Of a stretch of 64,000 bases of DNA, positions 17,891 through 26,475 are shown piece after piece. How positions within the stretch are numbered: position 1 is the first letter of the stretch; each line of letters begins with the position of its first letter. Where the stretch lies: contig CAWDQN010000009.1 in the NCBI GenBank assembly GCA_963804495.1, positions 307,341 through 371,340 of the forward strand. Direction: 5' to 3'. The notes under the pieces are model-generated. The model saw only the letters and a program-made list of their open reading frames with translations, was not told the origin of the DNA and did no database searches. The stretch comes from Rhodovastum sp963804495 (lineage in GTDB: Bacteria > Pseudomonadota > Alphaproteobacteria > Acetobacterales > Acetobacteraceae). The translations under genes and the position numbers were made by a program.

Positions 17891-18806
17891 TCACTCGCCG
17901 AGCGACCAGGTGGCGCCGGGCACGAGCCCGGCCTCGGCATTTTCGATTTTCTCCAGTTTGATGACGACACGGCGGTTTTGCGCCTGGTTTTCCGCAATGG
18001 CATTGCCGTTCGCGTCCCGGTTGGGTGCCACGGGAAATGTGTCGGCATAGCCGGCGGCGCGCAGCCGGCGCGGCGAGACGCCCTGGTCGCACAGGAAATG
18101 CACCACCGCCGCGGCGCGCGCGGTCGAGAGTTCCCAATTCGAATCGAATTGCGCGGTCCGGATGGGGGCGTCATCGGTATGGCCCTCGATGGTGATCCGG
18201 TACTCCCTGAACCGGTCGGACCCGAGCTGCATCGCCGCGGACTGCAGGAACCTCTTGCCGGACTTCGCGCAAATTGGCCGAGCCGCTGTCGAACAACGCG
18301 GCGCTTCGGATTTCGATCGTGGTGATGCGGTCCCCGCCCGGCGTGCGATCGATCGGACCTCCCGGCTGTAGAGCCTCGCCGGCAAGGCGGACCGACATGG
18401 CGCGCCGCTCCGCGCCGGCGGTTGCCGCCGCCGCGCCAGACCCGGCGATGCCGCGACCGGGCGGCGGGGTAAGCGCGACATCATCGCCCGGCCGCAGGGG
18501 AAACACCGGTGCGGGATCGACCGGCGCCGTTCCGGCCTGCGCGTCGTCGGTGTCGTCCTCCGCCGGGTCTTCGGCGTCCGCGAGGCTGTGAAATGGCCCG
18601 GCATCGCCGAAAACGACCGGTGGCGCCGCCGGCGCCGCGGCGGGCGGGCGGGCCTGCGGCGGTGCGGATTTTTGACTGGCGGCGGGGACAAGCGATGCGA
18701 ACACCACCATGACGCAGAACAGCAACGTGATCACATCGGCATAGGTCATCAGCCAGTCATCCGCCTGGCTGGCCGGCCCCGGCCTGGTTCGCCGATGCGG
18801 TTTCAT
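17891..18806 (-). pseudogene. motB: MotB-like stator protein with a frameshift
   Basis: The first frame gives the MotB start: a basic segment, then DDWLMTYADVITLLFCVMVV with the proton-binding Asp of the membrane helix, a long Pro/Ala-rich linker, and LFDSGSANLREV. One extra C near 18259-18263 then throws it out of frame. The other frame resumes at GKRFLQSAAMQLGSDRF and carries the OmpA/MotB peptidoglycan-binding domain (TIEGHTDDAPI, NWELSTARAAAVVHF, NRRVVIKL) to its natural end. Unless the extra base is a sequencing error, the anchor domain is lost and the stator cannot attach. The ATG overlaps the motA stop by 4 bases. Confidence 0.8.
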
Positions 18807-19720
18807 GCCCGGACCGCCTGCGGGGTGTTTCTATCACGTAACGGCGCGGTGACGCCGAAGCGCTGCCCCATCGGCACGACAATGCCTGAAGCAGGCGCGG
18901 ATATCTGGTTCATGTAGTCGTGCCGGTCAGGCCGCAGATAGGCATTCAGACTGTCCTGGATAAAGTAAGGCGACCGTTTGGCGGCCAGCAGGGCCATGCC
19001 TTCGGCGATCAAATTGTTGCGGGCATAGGCGGCATCGACCTCCTGCTGCAGCCGCGATGCCGCCGGCATATAGATCATCCGCGCCGAGAGAACACCGTAG
19101 AGGGTTGCGAGAAAAGCTACGGCCAGCACCGATTTGACGCTGGCCAGGCTGTCGCCGATGGCCGCCAGCATGGTCACCATGCCGAGCAAGGTGCCGATCA
19201 TTCCAAACGCCGGCGCATGGCTCGCCATGGAACGCAACACCTCAACCGGGATACAGTCGCGGTCGTAGGCGGCATCGGCGGCGGTCCTCATCATCGCGCG
19301 GACGTCCTCGGCCGCGTATTCGCTGGCGACCATGATCAGTCCATATCTCAAGAACGCATCATCGGGTTTCTGGGCGATGGCGCGCGACTTAAACGCGCGC
19401 AGCCCTTGTCCCTTGATCAGGTGCGCCCATGCGACGATTTGTTTCATGTCCTCATGAAGGGAGTCCTGCGTCGTGCGCGGCTCCTGCAGGATCGCGACGA
19501 CGGCGGCGAGGGCTTCTTGCACGTCGCTTGCTTGAAAGCTCATGAAGGCCACCGCAATCACGCCGCCGGCAACAACGACCAGGCCGCCGAGGCTGAAAAA
19601 CGCGTGAATGCCGTTGGAGGTCACGGTGATCGCGGCGATCAGCGCGACAAGACCGAAGCCTGCCGCCATGACAGGCGCGCGTGCGTAGGGCTGCGGACAT
19701 GGCTCGGAGAGATGCGGCAT
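18803..19720 (-). CDS. motA: MotA-type proton channel subunit
   Basis: A 305-residue inner-membrane protein of the MotA/TolQ/ExbB family. Hydrophobic helices lie near residues 15-55 and 160-220, with the conserved MASHAPAFGMIGTLLGMVTML and SVLAVAFLATLYGVLSA of the MotA/PomA pore. It should pair with MotB as a flagellar or gliding stator. The chosen ATG has AGGAG 7 bases upstream; an upstream Met would add 21 unsupported residues. No other flagellar gene is in the window, so this pair may be an orphan stator, and its partner appears broken. Confidence 0.85.
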   Translation of the reverse strand: MPHLSEPCPQPYARAPVMAAGFGLVALIAAITVTSNGIHAFFSLGGLVVVAGGVIAVAFMSFQASDVQEALAAVVAILQEPRTTQDSLHEDMKQIVAWAHLIKGQGLRAFKSRAIAQKPDDAFLRYGLIMVASEYAAEDVRAMMRTAADAAYDRDCIPVEVLRSMASHAPAFGMIGTLLGMVTMLAAIGDSLASVKSVLAVAFLATLYGVLSARMIYMPAASRLQQEVDAAYARNNLIAEGMALLAAKRSPYFIQDSLNAYLRPDRHDYMNQISAPASGIVVPMGQRFGVTAPLRDRNTPQAVRA

Positions 19721-19948
19721 GTCGGGACTCCTCGTGACTGCCGGGGGGGCGGGTTGCGCGTGGCTCTGCCGTTTGGACAGCAACCGCCGTGCCAGCCGAG
19801 GATCGCGCTTCAGGCGCCGAGACTGGGCGAACGCCCTCGCTTATGGGCGCGACAAGGCACGGTTGGACGGTGCCGGTCGGCAATCATTGCCGGGCGCACG
19901 GACAAAAACTGCCGGGCGGCGGCGCGCCATGCGCGGGCAGTCGCGCCG

Positions 19949-20926
19949 CTACGTCAGGCGCCTGTCCACAGGCGCATCGAAGTCGATCTCCGGGCCGAGC
20001 GGCACAATCCCGGTCGGGTTGATCGTGACGTGGCTCTGGTAGTAATGGCCCTTGATGTGGCCGAAGTCGACCGTGCCCGAGATTCCAGGCATCTGGTACA
20101 GCTGGCGTGTGTAGGGCCAGAGATGAGGGTAATCCACCAGGCGGCGGATGTTGCATTTGAAGTGACCGACATAGACCGGATCGAAGCGCAGCAGCGTGGT
20201 GAACAGGCGCAGGTCGGCCTCGGTCAGGCGGTCACCACAGAGAAACCGCCGGGCTGACAGACGCGCGTCCAGCCAGTCCAGGGTTTCGAACAGCGGGCGC
20301 ACCGCCTCCTCGTAAGCGGCCTGGGTGGTGGCGAAGCCGGCCTTGTAGACACCGTTGTTCACGCGGTCGTAGATGCGGGCGTTCAGGGCGTCGATGTCGG
20401 CGCGCAGGGCGTCCGGGTAATAATCGCCTTCGCGCGCCCCGATCCGATCGAAGGCGCTGTTGAGCATGCGGATGATGTCGGCGGATTTATTGCTGACGAT
20501 GGTGCGACGCTGCTTGTCCCACAGCACCGGCACCGTCACCCGGCCGGTGTAGCGCGGATCGGCGGTGGTATAGACCTCGTACAGGTATTGCGCGCCGTTG
20601 ATCGTGTCGGGAACGACCCCCGGACCGGGCGCGAACGTCCAGCCTTGCGGCCCCATGCGCCAGTGGGTGGCGGAGAACGAGATCGCCTCTTCCAACCCCT
20701 TCAGCACCCGGAAGATCATGGTCCGATGCGCCCAGGGACAGGCGCGGGAGATATACAGGTGATATCGTCCCGGTTCGGCCGCGAATCCGCCCTCGCCGGT
20801 GGGCCCGGGTGCGCCGTCGGGAGTGACCCAGTTGCGGAACCGGGAGTCGCCGCGCACGAACCTGCCGCCGGTCTTCCCGGTGTCGTACCCCTGATCTTGC
20901 CAGACGCCGTCAACAAGAAGGCCCAA
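19949..20926 (-). CDS. Glutathionyl-hydroquinone reductase (YqjG-type glutathione transferase)
   Basis: A 325-residue member of the Xi-class glutathione transferases, which remove glutathione from glutathionyl-hydroquinones. The active-site motif ISRACPWAHRT supplies the catalytic Cys. NKSADIIRMLNSAFD and the late FKCNIRRLVDYPHLWPY complete the family pattern. The start is a TTG (protein start MGLLVDGVW, as in relatives) with GGAG 7 bases ahead. A GTG two codons upstream overlaps the ribosome site. It lies 66 bases downstream of the OsmC gene on the same strand; both deal with redox stress, so co-expression is plausible. Confidence 0.9.
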   Translation of the reverse strand: MGLLVDGVWQDQGYDTGKTGGRFVRGDSRFRNWVTPDGAPGPTGEGGFAAEPGRYHLYISRACPWAHRTMIFRVLKGLEEAISFSATHWRMGPQGWTFAPGPGVVPDTINGAQYLYEVYTTADPRYTGRVTVPVLWDKQRRTIVSNKSADIIRMLNSAFDRIGAREGDYYPDALRADIDALNARIYDRVNNGVYKAGFATTQAAYEEAVRPLFETLDWLDARLSARRFLCGDRLTEADLRLFTTLLRFDPVYVGHFKCNIRRLVDYPHLWPYTRQLYQMPGISGTVDFGHIKGHYYQSHVTINPTGIVPLGPEIDFDAPVDRRLT

Positions 20927-20992
20927 TGTCACTCTCCAAGCCGCCCCACGAGACGGCGTACACGTCCCCGCCCAAGCACGGGCCACTTGCCG

Positions 20993-21517
20993 CTATCCGT
21001 TGGTTTCCTCCGCGCCCGGCTGGACCAGCGCGATCCGCGGTGGGTTTCGCAGAGTTTGCAGAATAACGCAGTAACGTTCGGTGGTCTCGATCAGCCGCGC
21101 GCGCTTTGCCGGATCGGCATCCGTGTCAAGTTCGAAGCGCAGCGTGATGTCGGTCAGTCCGACCGGTGCGGTGCGGCTGATGCCCAGCGTGCCACTTGCA
21201 TCCCACGACCCGTCCGCGATGACGCGGCCATGCCGTATGTCGATGCCCATCGCGGTCGCGACGGCGCGCAACGTCACCCCGGCGCAGGCCACCACCGCCT
21301 CCAGCAGCATATCCGCCGAACAGGCCAGCGCGCCGGTGCCGCCGGTCGCCGGATGCAGGCCGGCCACCGTTTCGCCGTGCCACGATGTCACGACGCAGGA
21401 GATGTCATCCGTGTCCAGCCTGGCTTCGGCGTGTGCCGCCATGCGCGCCGATTGCGGCGCCTCGCGATATTGCTGCTTGAGCGGTGCCTGCAAAGCCCGC
21501 AATTGCTCGGCGTTCAT
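20993..21517 (-). CDS. OsmC-family peroxiredoxin-like protein
   Basis: A 174-residue protein of the OsmC/Ohr superfamily. The first conserved Cys lies in GALACSADMLLEAVVACAGVTL and the second in TTERYCVILQTLRNPP. This pair forms the thiol centre that reduces organic hydroperoxides. The ATG has GGGAG 9 bases upstream; a longer in-frame extension shows no conservation. The spacing of the two Cys motifs is that of general OsmC proteins, so I cannot assign it to Ohr. It is divergent from the Rieske-reductase gene. Confidence 0.85.
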   Translation of the reverse strand: MNAEQLRALQAPLKQQYREAPQSARMAAHAEARLDTDDISCVVTSWHGETVAGLHPATGGTGALACSADMLLEAVVACAGVTLRAVATAMGIDIRHGRVIADGSWDASGTLGISRTAPVGLTDITLRFELDTDADPAKRARLIETTERYCVILQTLRNPPRIALVQPGAEETNG

Positions 21518-21827
21518 GGCGTCATCTCCCGGTTGGACACAGGATAGCCGGCCCTTGCCTGGCCTGCCAACGACTGGTTCCGGGGCTGCCGGTCCAGCGG
21601 GCAGATGCGGCAATGGCGCCTTTCCCCGTCGCGGAGGTCAGCCACGATTGCGTGAGGTCGCCTGGATGTGGGCGCGCCCCGTCTTCGCCTCCACAGTAGC
21701 ATGAACAGGGCGCATTGCGTGGACGAGCCGGCGCGATGAGGAAACTGCCCGGCGCCTTCGCGGCGGCTGGCGAACCGGGTGCACGACCGGCAACAGTATC
21801 GTGTTACCGCATCTGAGGGAGAGACGC

Positions 21828-23357
21828 ATGGCCGGCGCGGAGACAACACCCGGCGGGCCCGATTTCGCACAGGGAATCAGCCTCGGCGAGCTTGCGGATG
21901 GCGTCCCCTTTCCAGGGCATGTCGGCGAACATGGCGTGCTGCTCGTGCGGCGCGGCAACGAGGTGCTGGCGGTCGCCGCCTCCTGCACCCATTACGGCGG
22001 GCCGCTGGCCGAGGGCATCGTGGTTGACGACACCATCCGCTGCCCCTGGCACCATGCGTGTTTCAGCCTGCGCAGCGGGGCGGCGTTGCGTGCCCCGGCG
22101 CTCACCGGCCTGACGCGCTGGAGAACGGAGCAGCGCGACGGCAAGCTGTTCGTGCGCGAATCGCTGCCGGCCGCCGCGCTGCCGACGCTGACCGCGCCTG
22201 ACCTGCCGCAGTCGGTGGTGATCATCGGCGGCGGCGCGGCCGGCAACGCCGCCGCGGAAACCTTGCGTCATGAAGGCTACGCCGGACCGGTGACCCTGCT
22301 GAGCGCCGATGATGCGGCGCCCTACGACCGGCCCAATCTGTCGAAGGACTTCCTCGCCGGCTCGGCTCCGGAAGACTGGATTCCGCTGCGGCCGATGGCG
22401 TTCTACGCGCAGCAGAAGATCGCCCTGCGCCTCGATGCGCGGGTGCGCGCCATCGAGCCGGCCGCGAAGACGGTGCATGTGGCAGACGGCGGCGCGCTGC
22501 CCTACGGCGCGCTGCTGATCGCCACCGGCGCCGAGGCGGTGCGGCTCGCCGTGCCCGGCGCCGATCTGCCGCATGTCCATACGCTGCGCACCCTGCACGA
22601 CAGCCGGGCGCTGATCGCCAATGCCGCCACCGCCCGGCACTGTGTGTTGATTGGTGCCGGTTTCATCGGCCTGGAAGTGGCCGCCGCGCTGCGGGCTCGC
22701 GGCCTCGGCGTCCGCGTCGTCGGGCCCGAAACGCGGCCGCTGGAACGCATCATCGGACCCGTGCTCGGCGACATGGTCCGCGCGATCCACGAGGCGCACG
22801 GGGTGATTTTTCACCTGGGCAGCACCGTCGTCGCGATCGACCCGGACGGGGTGACGCTCTCCACCGGGGAGCGGCTGGCGGCCGACCTCGTCGCTGTCGG
22901 CATCGGCGTGCGGCCAGCCATCGCGCTTGCCGAACAGGCTGGCCTTGCCATCGATCGCGGCGTTGTCGTCAACGCTTTCCTGCGGACCAGTGCTGCGGAT
23001 ATTTTCGCCGCTGGCGACATCGCCCGCTGGCCGGACCCGCATACCGGCGCGCCGATCCGCGTCGAGCATTGGGTGGTGGCGGAACGCCAGGGCCAGGTCG
23101 CCGCGCGCAACATGCTCGGCCGGCGGGAGCGCTTCGATGCCGTGCCGTTTTTCTGGAGCCAGCATTACGACACCACGATATCCTATGTCGGCCACGCCGA
23201 ACGATGGGACCGTATCGACATCGACGGCGATCCGGCGGCGCATGACTGCACCGCGAGCTTCTGGCAGGACGGCAAGAAGCTTGCTGTCGTTACCGTCGGC
23301 CGCGACCGGGAAAGCTTGGGCGCCGAACTGGCGTTCGAGCGCGCGACGACGGCATGA
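21828..23357 (+). CDS. Rieske domain fused to FAD/NAD(P) ferredoxin reductase (AIF3-like)
   Basis: A 509-residue fusion. Residues 10-110 form a Rieske [2Fe-2S] domain with the ligands in SCTHYGGPL and CPWHHACFSLRSG. The rest is a pyridine-nucleotide disulfide-type reductase: an FAD site VVIIGGGAAGNAAAETLR, the NAD site CVLIGAGFIGLEVAAALRARG, and the FAD-closing segment IFAAGDIARWPD. This layout is that of AIFM3-like proteins and of the reductases that feed Rieske oxygenases. GAGGGAG lies 6 bases before the ATG. No oxygenase partner is nearby, so the electron acceptor is open. Confidence 0.9.
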   Translation: MAGAETTPGGPDFAQGISLGELADGVPFPGHVGEHGVLLVRRGNEVLAVAASCTHYGGPLAEGIVVDDTIRCPWHHACFSLRSGAALRAPALTGLTRWRTEQRDGKLFVRESLPAAALPTLTAPDLPQSVVIIGGGAAGNAAAETLRHEGYAGPVTLLSADDAAPYDRPNLSKDFLAGSAPEDWIPLRPMAFYAQQKIALRLDARVRAIEPAAKTVHVADGGALPYGALLIATGAEAVRLAVPGADLPHVHTLRTLHDSRALIANAATARHCVLIGAGFIGLEVAAALRARGLGVRVVGPETRPLERIIGPVLGDMVRAIHEAHGVIFHLGSTVVAIDPDGVTLSTGERLAADLVAVGIGVRPAIALAEQAGLAIDRGVVVNAFLRTSAADIFAAGDIARWPDPHTGAPIRVEHWVVAERQGQVAARNMLGRRERFDAVPFFWSQHYDTTISYVGHAERWDRIDIDGDPAAHDCTASFWQDGKKLAVVTVGRDRESLGAELAFERATTA

Positions 23358-23370
23358 TCGCGCACCCGCT

Positions 23371-24603
23371 TCAGTCGGGCTCGTCGTCAGGCTCTGCCGG
23401 CACGGAAAGGTCGCTGCTCTCGCCGTAGTTCATGCCCAGGGTGCCGGTGACGATATGCGCAACCGCCCCCTCCAGCCGCAGCAAATCCCAATAGGTGATC
23501 CAGCTTTTGATATACTGCCGCATCGTCGCGGCGGCGGTGCGGGTGGCCAGCGGCGCCGGCGGTGCGGACCAGCCATAGGCGCGGGCGTATAAATCGCGCA
23601 GCCGCTCGTGGGTGGCGGCGAGATCGGCGTCGCGCGGCGGCTGCAGGCGCCGGGGCGCGGTGGCGAGGTGGCGGATGCCGGCCTGCGCCAGCGCCGCCTG
23701 GGCCGGACGCCCTTTCAGCCGCAGCCGTTCCGGCAGTTTCTGCGCGTCATCGCGGGCCTCGATGACGGCGGCGCGGAAATCCTCGGTGATGGCATATACC
23801 ACCACCAGGCCGGGCACCCGCACGGTGGCGTCCAGCCCCAGCCAGCGCGCCAGCTCGGCATAGGCCTGCGCCCGCTGCAACGGGGTGTAGCGGCCGATCA
23901 GTTCCAATTCGTCCAGCAGCAGGCACCACCCGGCGAAGCCGGCGAGGCGGAACAGCAGCGGCGCGAAGCGGGCGCGTTGGCGGGCCAGCTCGGCGGCAGG
24001 CACGGCGCGCAGGTCGAACATCCGTGCCGCCCCGGCCTCCTTCAGCGCCTGGCGCAAATCGACCTGCGCAAGCCGGCCGCCGGCGAGGAACCGCTCGAAC
24101 CGGCGCACCCGCTCGGCGGGCGTGGCGGGCCGGCCGAGCAGGAACAGCATCGCGGCGAACACCGGGGCAAAGCCGGACTCGGGCGCGCTGACCGCCGCCT
24201 GCAGAGAGGCCAGATCGGCGGGGTGGCGGCGCAGCTCGGCCAGGGCGGCGGTCATGGGGTCGTCGTTGCGCTCGGGCAGGGTGGCCTCGCGCAGGGCGGC
24301 CTGATACAGGCGGGCCGGGTCGGATAGCGGTGTCTCCTTGCTGATCACCACCCTGCTGACCACGAAGCCCTGGGCCAGCGCCACTTCCGACAAATAGCTC
24401 AGCAGATGCGACTTGCCGGTGCCGAAATCGCCGGCGATGCCAAACCCGGTGCCGGGCCGGGCGCCATCGGCCCAGGCGCGCTGCAGCGCCGTCTCGAAGC
24501 CCTGTTCGATGTCGGCCTGCTCGGTGCCCAGTTGGCGCACCGCCTCGCGGTTCGGCACCCCCGCCCGCAGGGCCTCGATGGCGATGCGCGCCGGCAGGTT
24601 CAT
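23371..24603 (-). CDS. BREX-type P-loop ATPase (DUF2791-like), last gene of a three-gene cassette
   Basis: A 410-residue ATPase. The Walker A motif GDFGTGKS lies at residues 58-65 and the Walker B LLLDELELIG around residue 230. The DELE tetrad and the following helix resemble the BrxC/BrxD (PF10923-type) ATPases of BREX and Pgl systems. The last 25 residues are acidic. The ATG overlaps the stop of the preceding gene by 4 bases, so the two are translationally coupled. No methylase, PglZ, BrxL or Lon gene is in the window, so this is not a standard BREX locus. Function, partner and target are unknown. Confidence 0.75.
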   Translation of the reverse strand: MNLPARIAIEALRAGVPNREAVRQLGTEQADIEQGFETALQRAWADGARPGTGFGIAGDFGTGKSHLLSYLSEVALAQGFVVSRVVISKETPLSDPARLYQAALREATLPERNDDPMTAALAELRRHPADLASLQAAVSAPESGFAPVFAAMLFLLGRPATPAERVRRFERFLAGGRLAQVDLRQALKEAGAARMFDLRAVPAAELARQRARFAPLLFRLAGFAGWCLLLDELELIGRYTPLQRAQAYAELARWLGLDATVRVPGLVVVYAITEDFRAAVIEARDDAQKLPERLRLKGRPAQAALAQAGIRHLATAPRRLQPPRDADLAATHERLRDLYARAYGWSAPPAPLATRTAAATMRQYIKSWITYWDLLRLEGAVAHIVTGTLGMNYGESSDLSVPAEPDDEPD

Positions 24604-25556
24604 GGCCCCACCCAAACCAGCGGCGCGACCGGATTCTGCCGCGAGCCGGCATGCACGTCCGGCCAGACGCGCGCCTTGAGGGCGACATACTGGTCGAGCA
24701 CCCGCTTGCCCTCGCCCGCGGTCAGCGCGGCATCGGCCAGCACGAGCAGAAAAAACCCGGGCAGGCGGTCGATGTCATCGACCAGTTCGCGCAGCACCTC
24801 GTAGGTATCCATCACCGCCGCGGTGGAGTAGCGCACCTCGCCCCCGCCGACCGCGCCGGTACGCAGAACCTGGCGCAGATCGAGCGTGACAACCAGGCCG
24901 GCGGCGCCGGCGCGGCGCACCCAGTGACAAACCGAGGACAACAAGGCGCGCGCATTGTGGCGGTTGATGCGGGAGAAAATCTGTACGTCACGCAACGCGC
25001 CGATGCTGCCGAGCTCGCCGCGCAGCCATTGCATGACCGGATCGGCGGCGCCGGACTCCTCGCCCAGACGATCGAGACACAGCCGCATCAGGGCGCTGCG
25101 GAAATCCTGTGCCAGTGCGGCATCGTCCCAGATGTCTTCGCTCAGCCACTGGTCGCGGCTGCGTTCCAGCAGCGACAGCGCGATGCCGTGGGTATTGGCC
25201 AGCTCGGCCAGCGACACGACCTTGCCGGGCCGCGGCCAGGCATAGCCGTGGCGGGTGAACATCTCCTCGACCTGGTGCTGCACCAGGCGGTTCCAGGGCA
25301 GTTGCCGGGCGATGGCGAAGAACACATCGTGCAGCATGTGCACGCGCGTGGTGGCGGCGCTGAGCTGCACCGGAATCAGCCCGTGCCGTGCCCCTGCCTC
25401 GCCCACATAGCGCGCGATGGTGGGGATGCGATCGGCAGCGGCGATGGCAAACTTCACCCCCCCGCCGCCGGCGGGGATGAAACCGGCCAGATATTCCTGT
25501 GCGAGAATGCCCAGCCACTCAGCGAGCGGCAGATCCTCGCCGGTCGCTGGTTGCAT
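24600..25556 (-). CDS. Probable inactive paralogue of the adjacent P-loop ATPase
   Basis: A 318-residue protein that follows the same plan as its downstream neighbour but lacks both nucleotide motifs. Where Walker A should be it reads IPAGGGGVKFAI (residues 27-38), with no GKS/T. The Walker B position reads GLVVTLDLRQVL (220-231), without the DE pair. Shared features are the helix after the P-loop position, the mid-protein Arg/Trp-rich segment, and a late YEVLRELVDDIDRLPG helix. I infer an ATPase/pseudo-ATPase heteromer. It overlaps the preceding gene by 38 bases. A structural comparison would be needed to be sure of common ancestry. Confidence 0.6.
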   Translation of the reverse strand: MQPATGEDLPLAEWLGILAQEYLAGFIPAGGGGVKFAIAAADRIPTIARYVGEAGARHGLIPVQLSAATTRVHMLHDVFFAIARQLPWNRLVQHQVEEMFTRHGYAWPRPGKVVSLAELANTHGIALSLLERSRDQWLSEDIWDDAALAQDFRSALMRLCLDRLGEESGAADPVMQWLRGELGSIGALRDVQIFSRINRHNARALLSSVCHWVRRAGAAGLVVTLDLRQVLRTGAVGGGEVRYSTAAVMDTYEVLRELVDDIDRLPGFFLLVLADAALTAGEGKRVLDQYVALKARVWPDVHAGSRQNPVAPLVWVGP

Positions 25557-26373
25557 CGCTCTGGTCCCGGAGGAAGCGGATGGCGAAATACTCGTGCTGG
25601 CCGCCCTGTTCGTCGAACACGGTCACCCGCTTGCGGGTTTTTGTTCCGGTGGCGGCGGAAAAGCCGAAACGATGCCCCTGGCCGGTGGTGGCGTCCGGCG
25701 TGCGGTCGAGCCGGAGCAGGTCGGCGGCGAATTCCTCGACCGGGTAGTCGCTGGCGGCGGCCGGCAACAGGGTCAGCAACTCGTGCAGGTCGAGCAGCGG
25801 CACCAGCGGGCCCGGCGCGCCGGCTTCCGGCCGCCACGCCGGTTCGATGGCGGCGGCCAGCGGGCGGTAGGCGGCGAACACGCGGTCGAGGAAGGCGCGC
25901 GCCTGAAACCGGTCGGGGCGAAGCTGCACCGCGCGCAGCAGGCGTGCCAGGAAGGACGGGCGCACCCGGCGCTCCAATTTGCGGCCGAATCGCACCGCCT
26001 GGGCGCGCGGCTCCAGCCGCACGATCACCGGGAAGGCGCTGATGCGTCCGTCGCGTTCGACCAGGCGGACGCCGTTGGCTTCCGCCTGCGCCTTCAGTTC
26101 GGCGGCAAAGCTGCCGTCGCGGAAGGCGGCGGCGATATCGGGCAGCGGCAGCAGGGCCGCCTCATCCAGGGTGGCGGCGAGTTCGACGGCCAGGCGGCGC
26201 GACTGGGCCAGTGCCTCGGGAAGCGCGGCGACGCTGCCCTCGCGGGCGGCGCGCATGCCCTTGCGAATGGCGCCGTGCAGGGAGGCGGCGCGGCGGTCGG
26301 CCTCGTCCAGGCGCTGCTCCAGGGCGGCGAAGGCGGCATCGATGCCGGCGGGCAAATCGGCTGCATGGGACAT
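25519..26373 (-). CDS. Unknown protein, first gene of the ATPase cassette
   Basis: A 284-residue protein I do not recognise. The first 60 residues are charged and likely form a coiled coil (ALEQRLDEADRRAASL). The middle is rich in Arg and Leu, with a basic patch (RFGRKLERRVRPSFLARLL). The end returns to a compact beta-rich segment (KRVTVFDEQGGQHEYFAIRFL). The ATG chosen starts the conserved-looking part. The stop lies inside the next gene, so expression of all three genes is linked. A role as adaptor or substrate-binding partner of the two ATPase-like proteins is only inference. Confidence 0.6.
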   Translation of the reverse strand: MSHAADLPAGIDAAFAALEQRLDEADRRAASLHGAIRKGMRAAREGSVAALPEALAQSRRLAVELAATLDEAALLPLPDIAAAFRDGSFAAELKAQAEANGVRLVERDGRISAFPVIVRLEPRAQAVRFGRKLERRVRPSFLARLLRAVQLRPDRFQARAFLDRVFAAYRPLAAAIEPAWRPEAGAPGPLVPLLDLHELLTLLPAAASDYPVEEFAADLLRLDRTPDATTGQGHRFGFSAATGTKTRKRVTVFDEQGGQHEYFAIRFLRDQSDATSDRRGSAAR

Positions 26374-26475
26374 GACACAATGGCTAGCACGGCGGGCGTG
26401 TGGCTGCCACAAGCGGTCGGGCCGGCGGACAAAGGAAGGCCAGAGCAGAACCCGGAGATTTCCCGCGCCCGGCCT

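Noticed and set aside
23371..26373. Complete BREX or Pgl phage-defence locus
   Set aside because: No PglZ phosphatase, PglX methylase, BrxL/Lon, BrxA or BrxB gene is present nearby.
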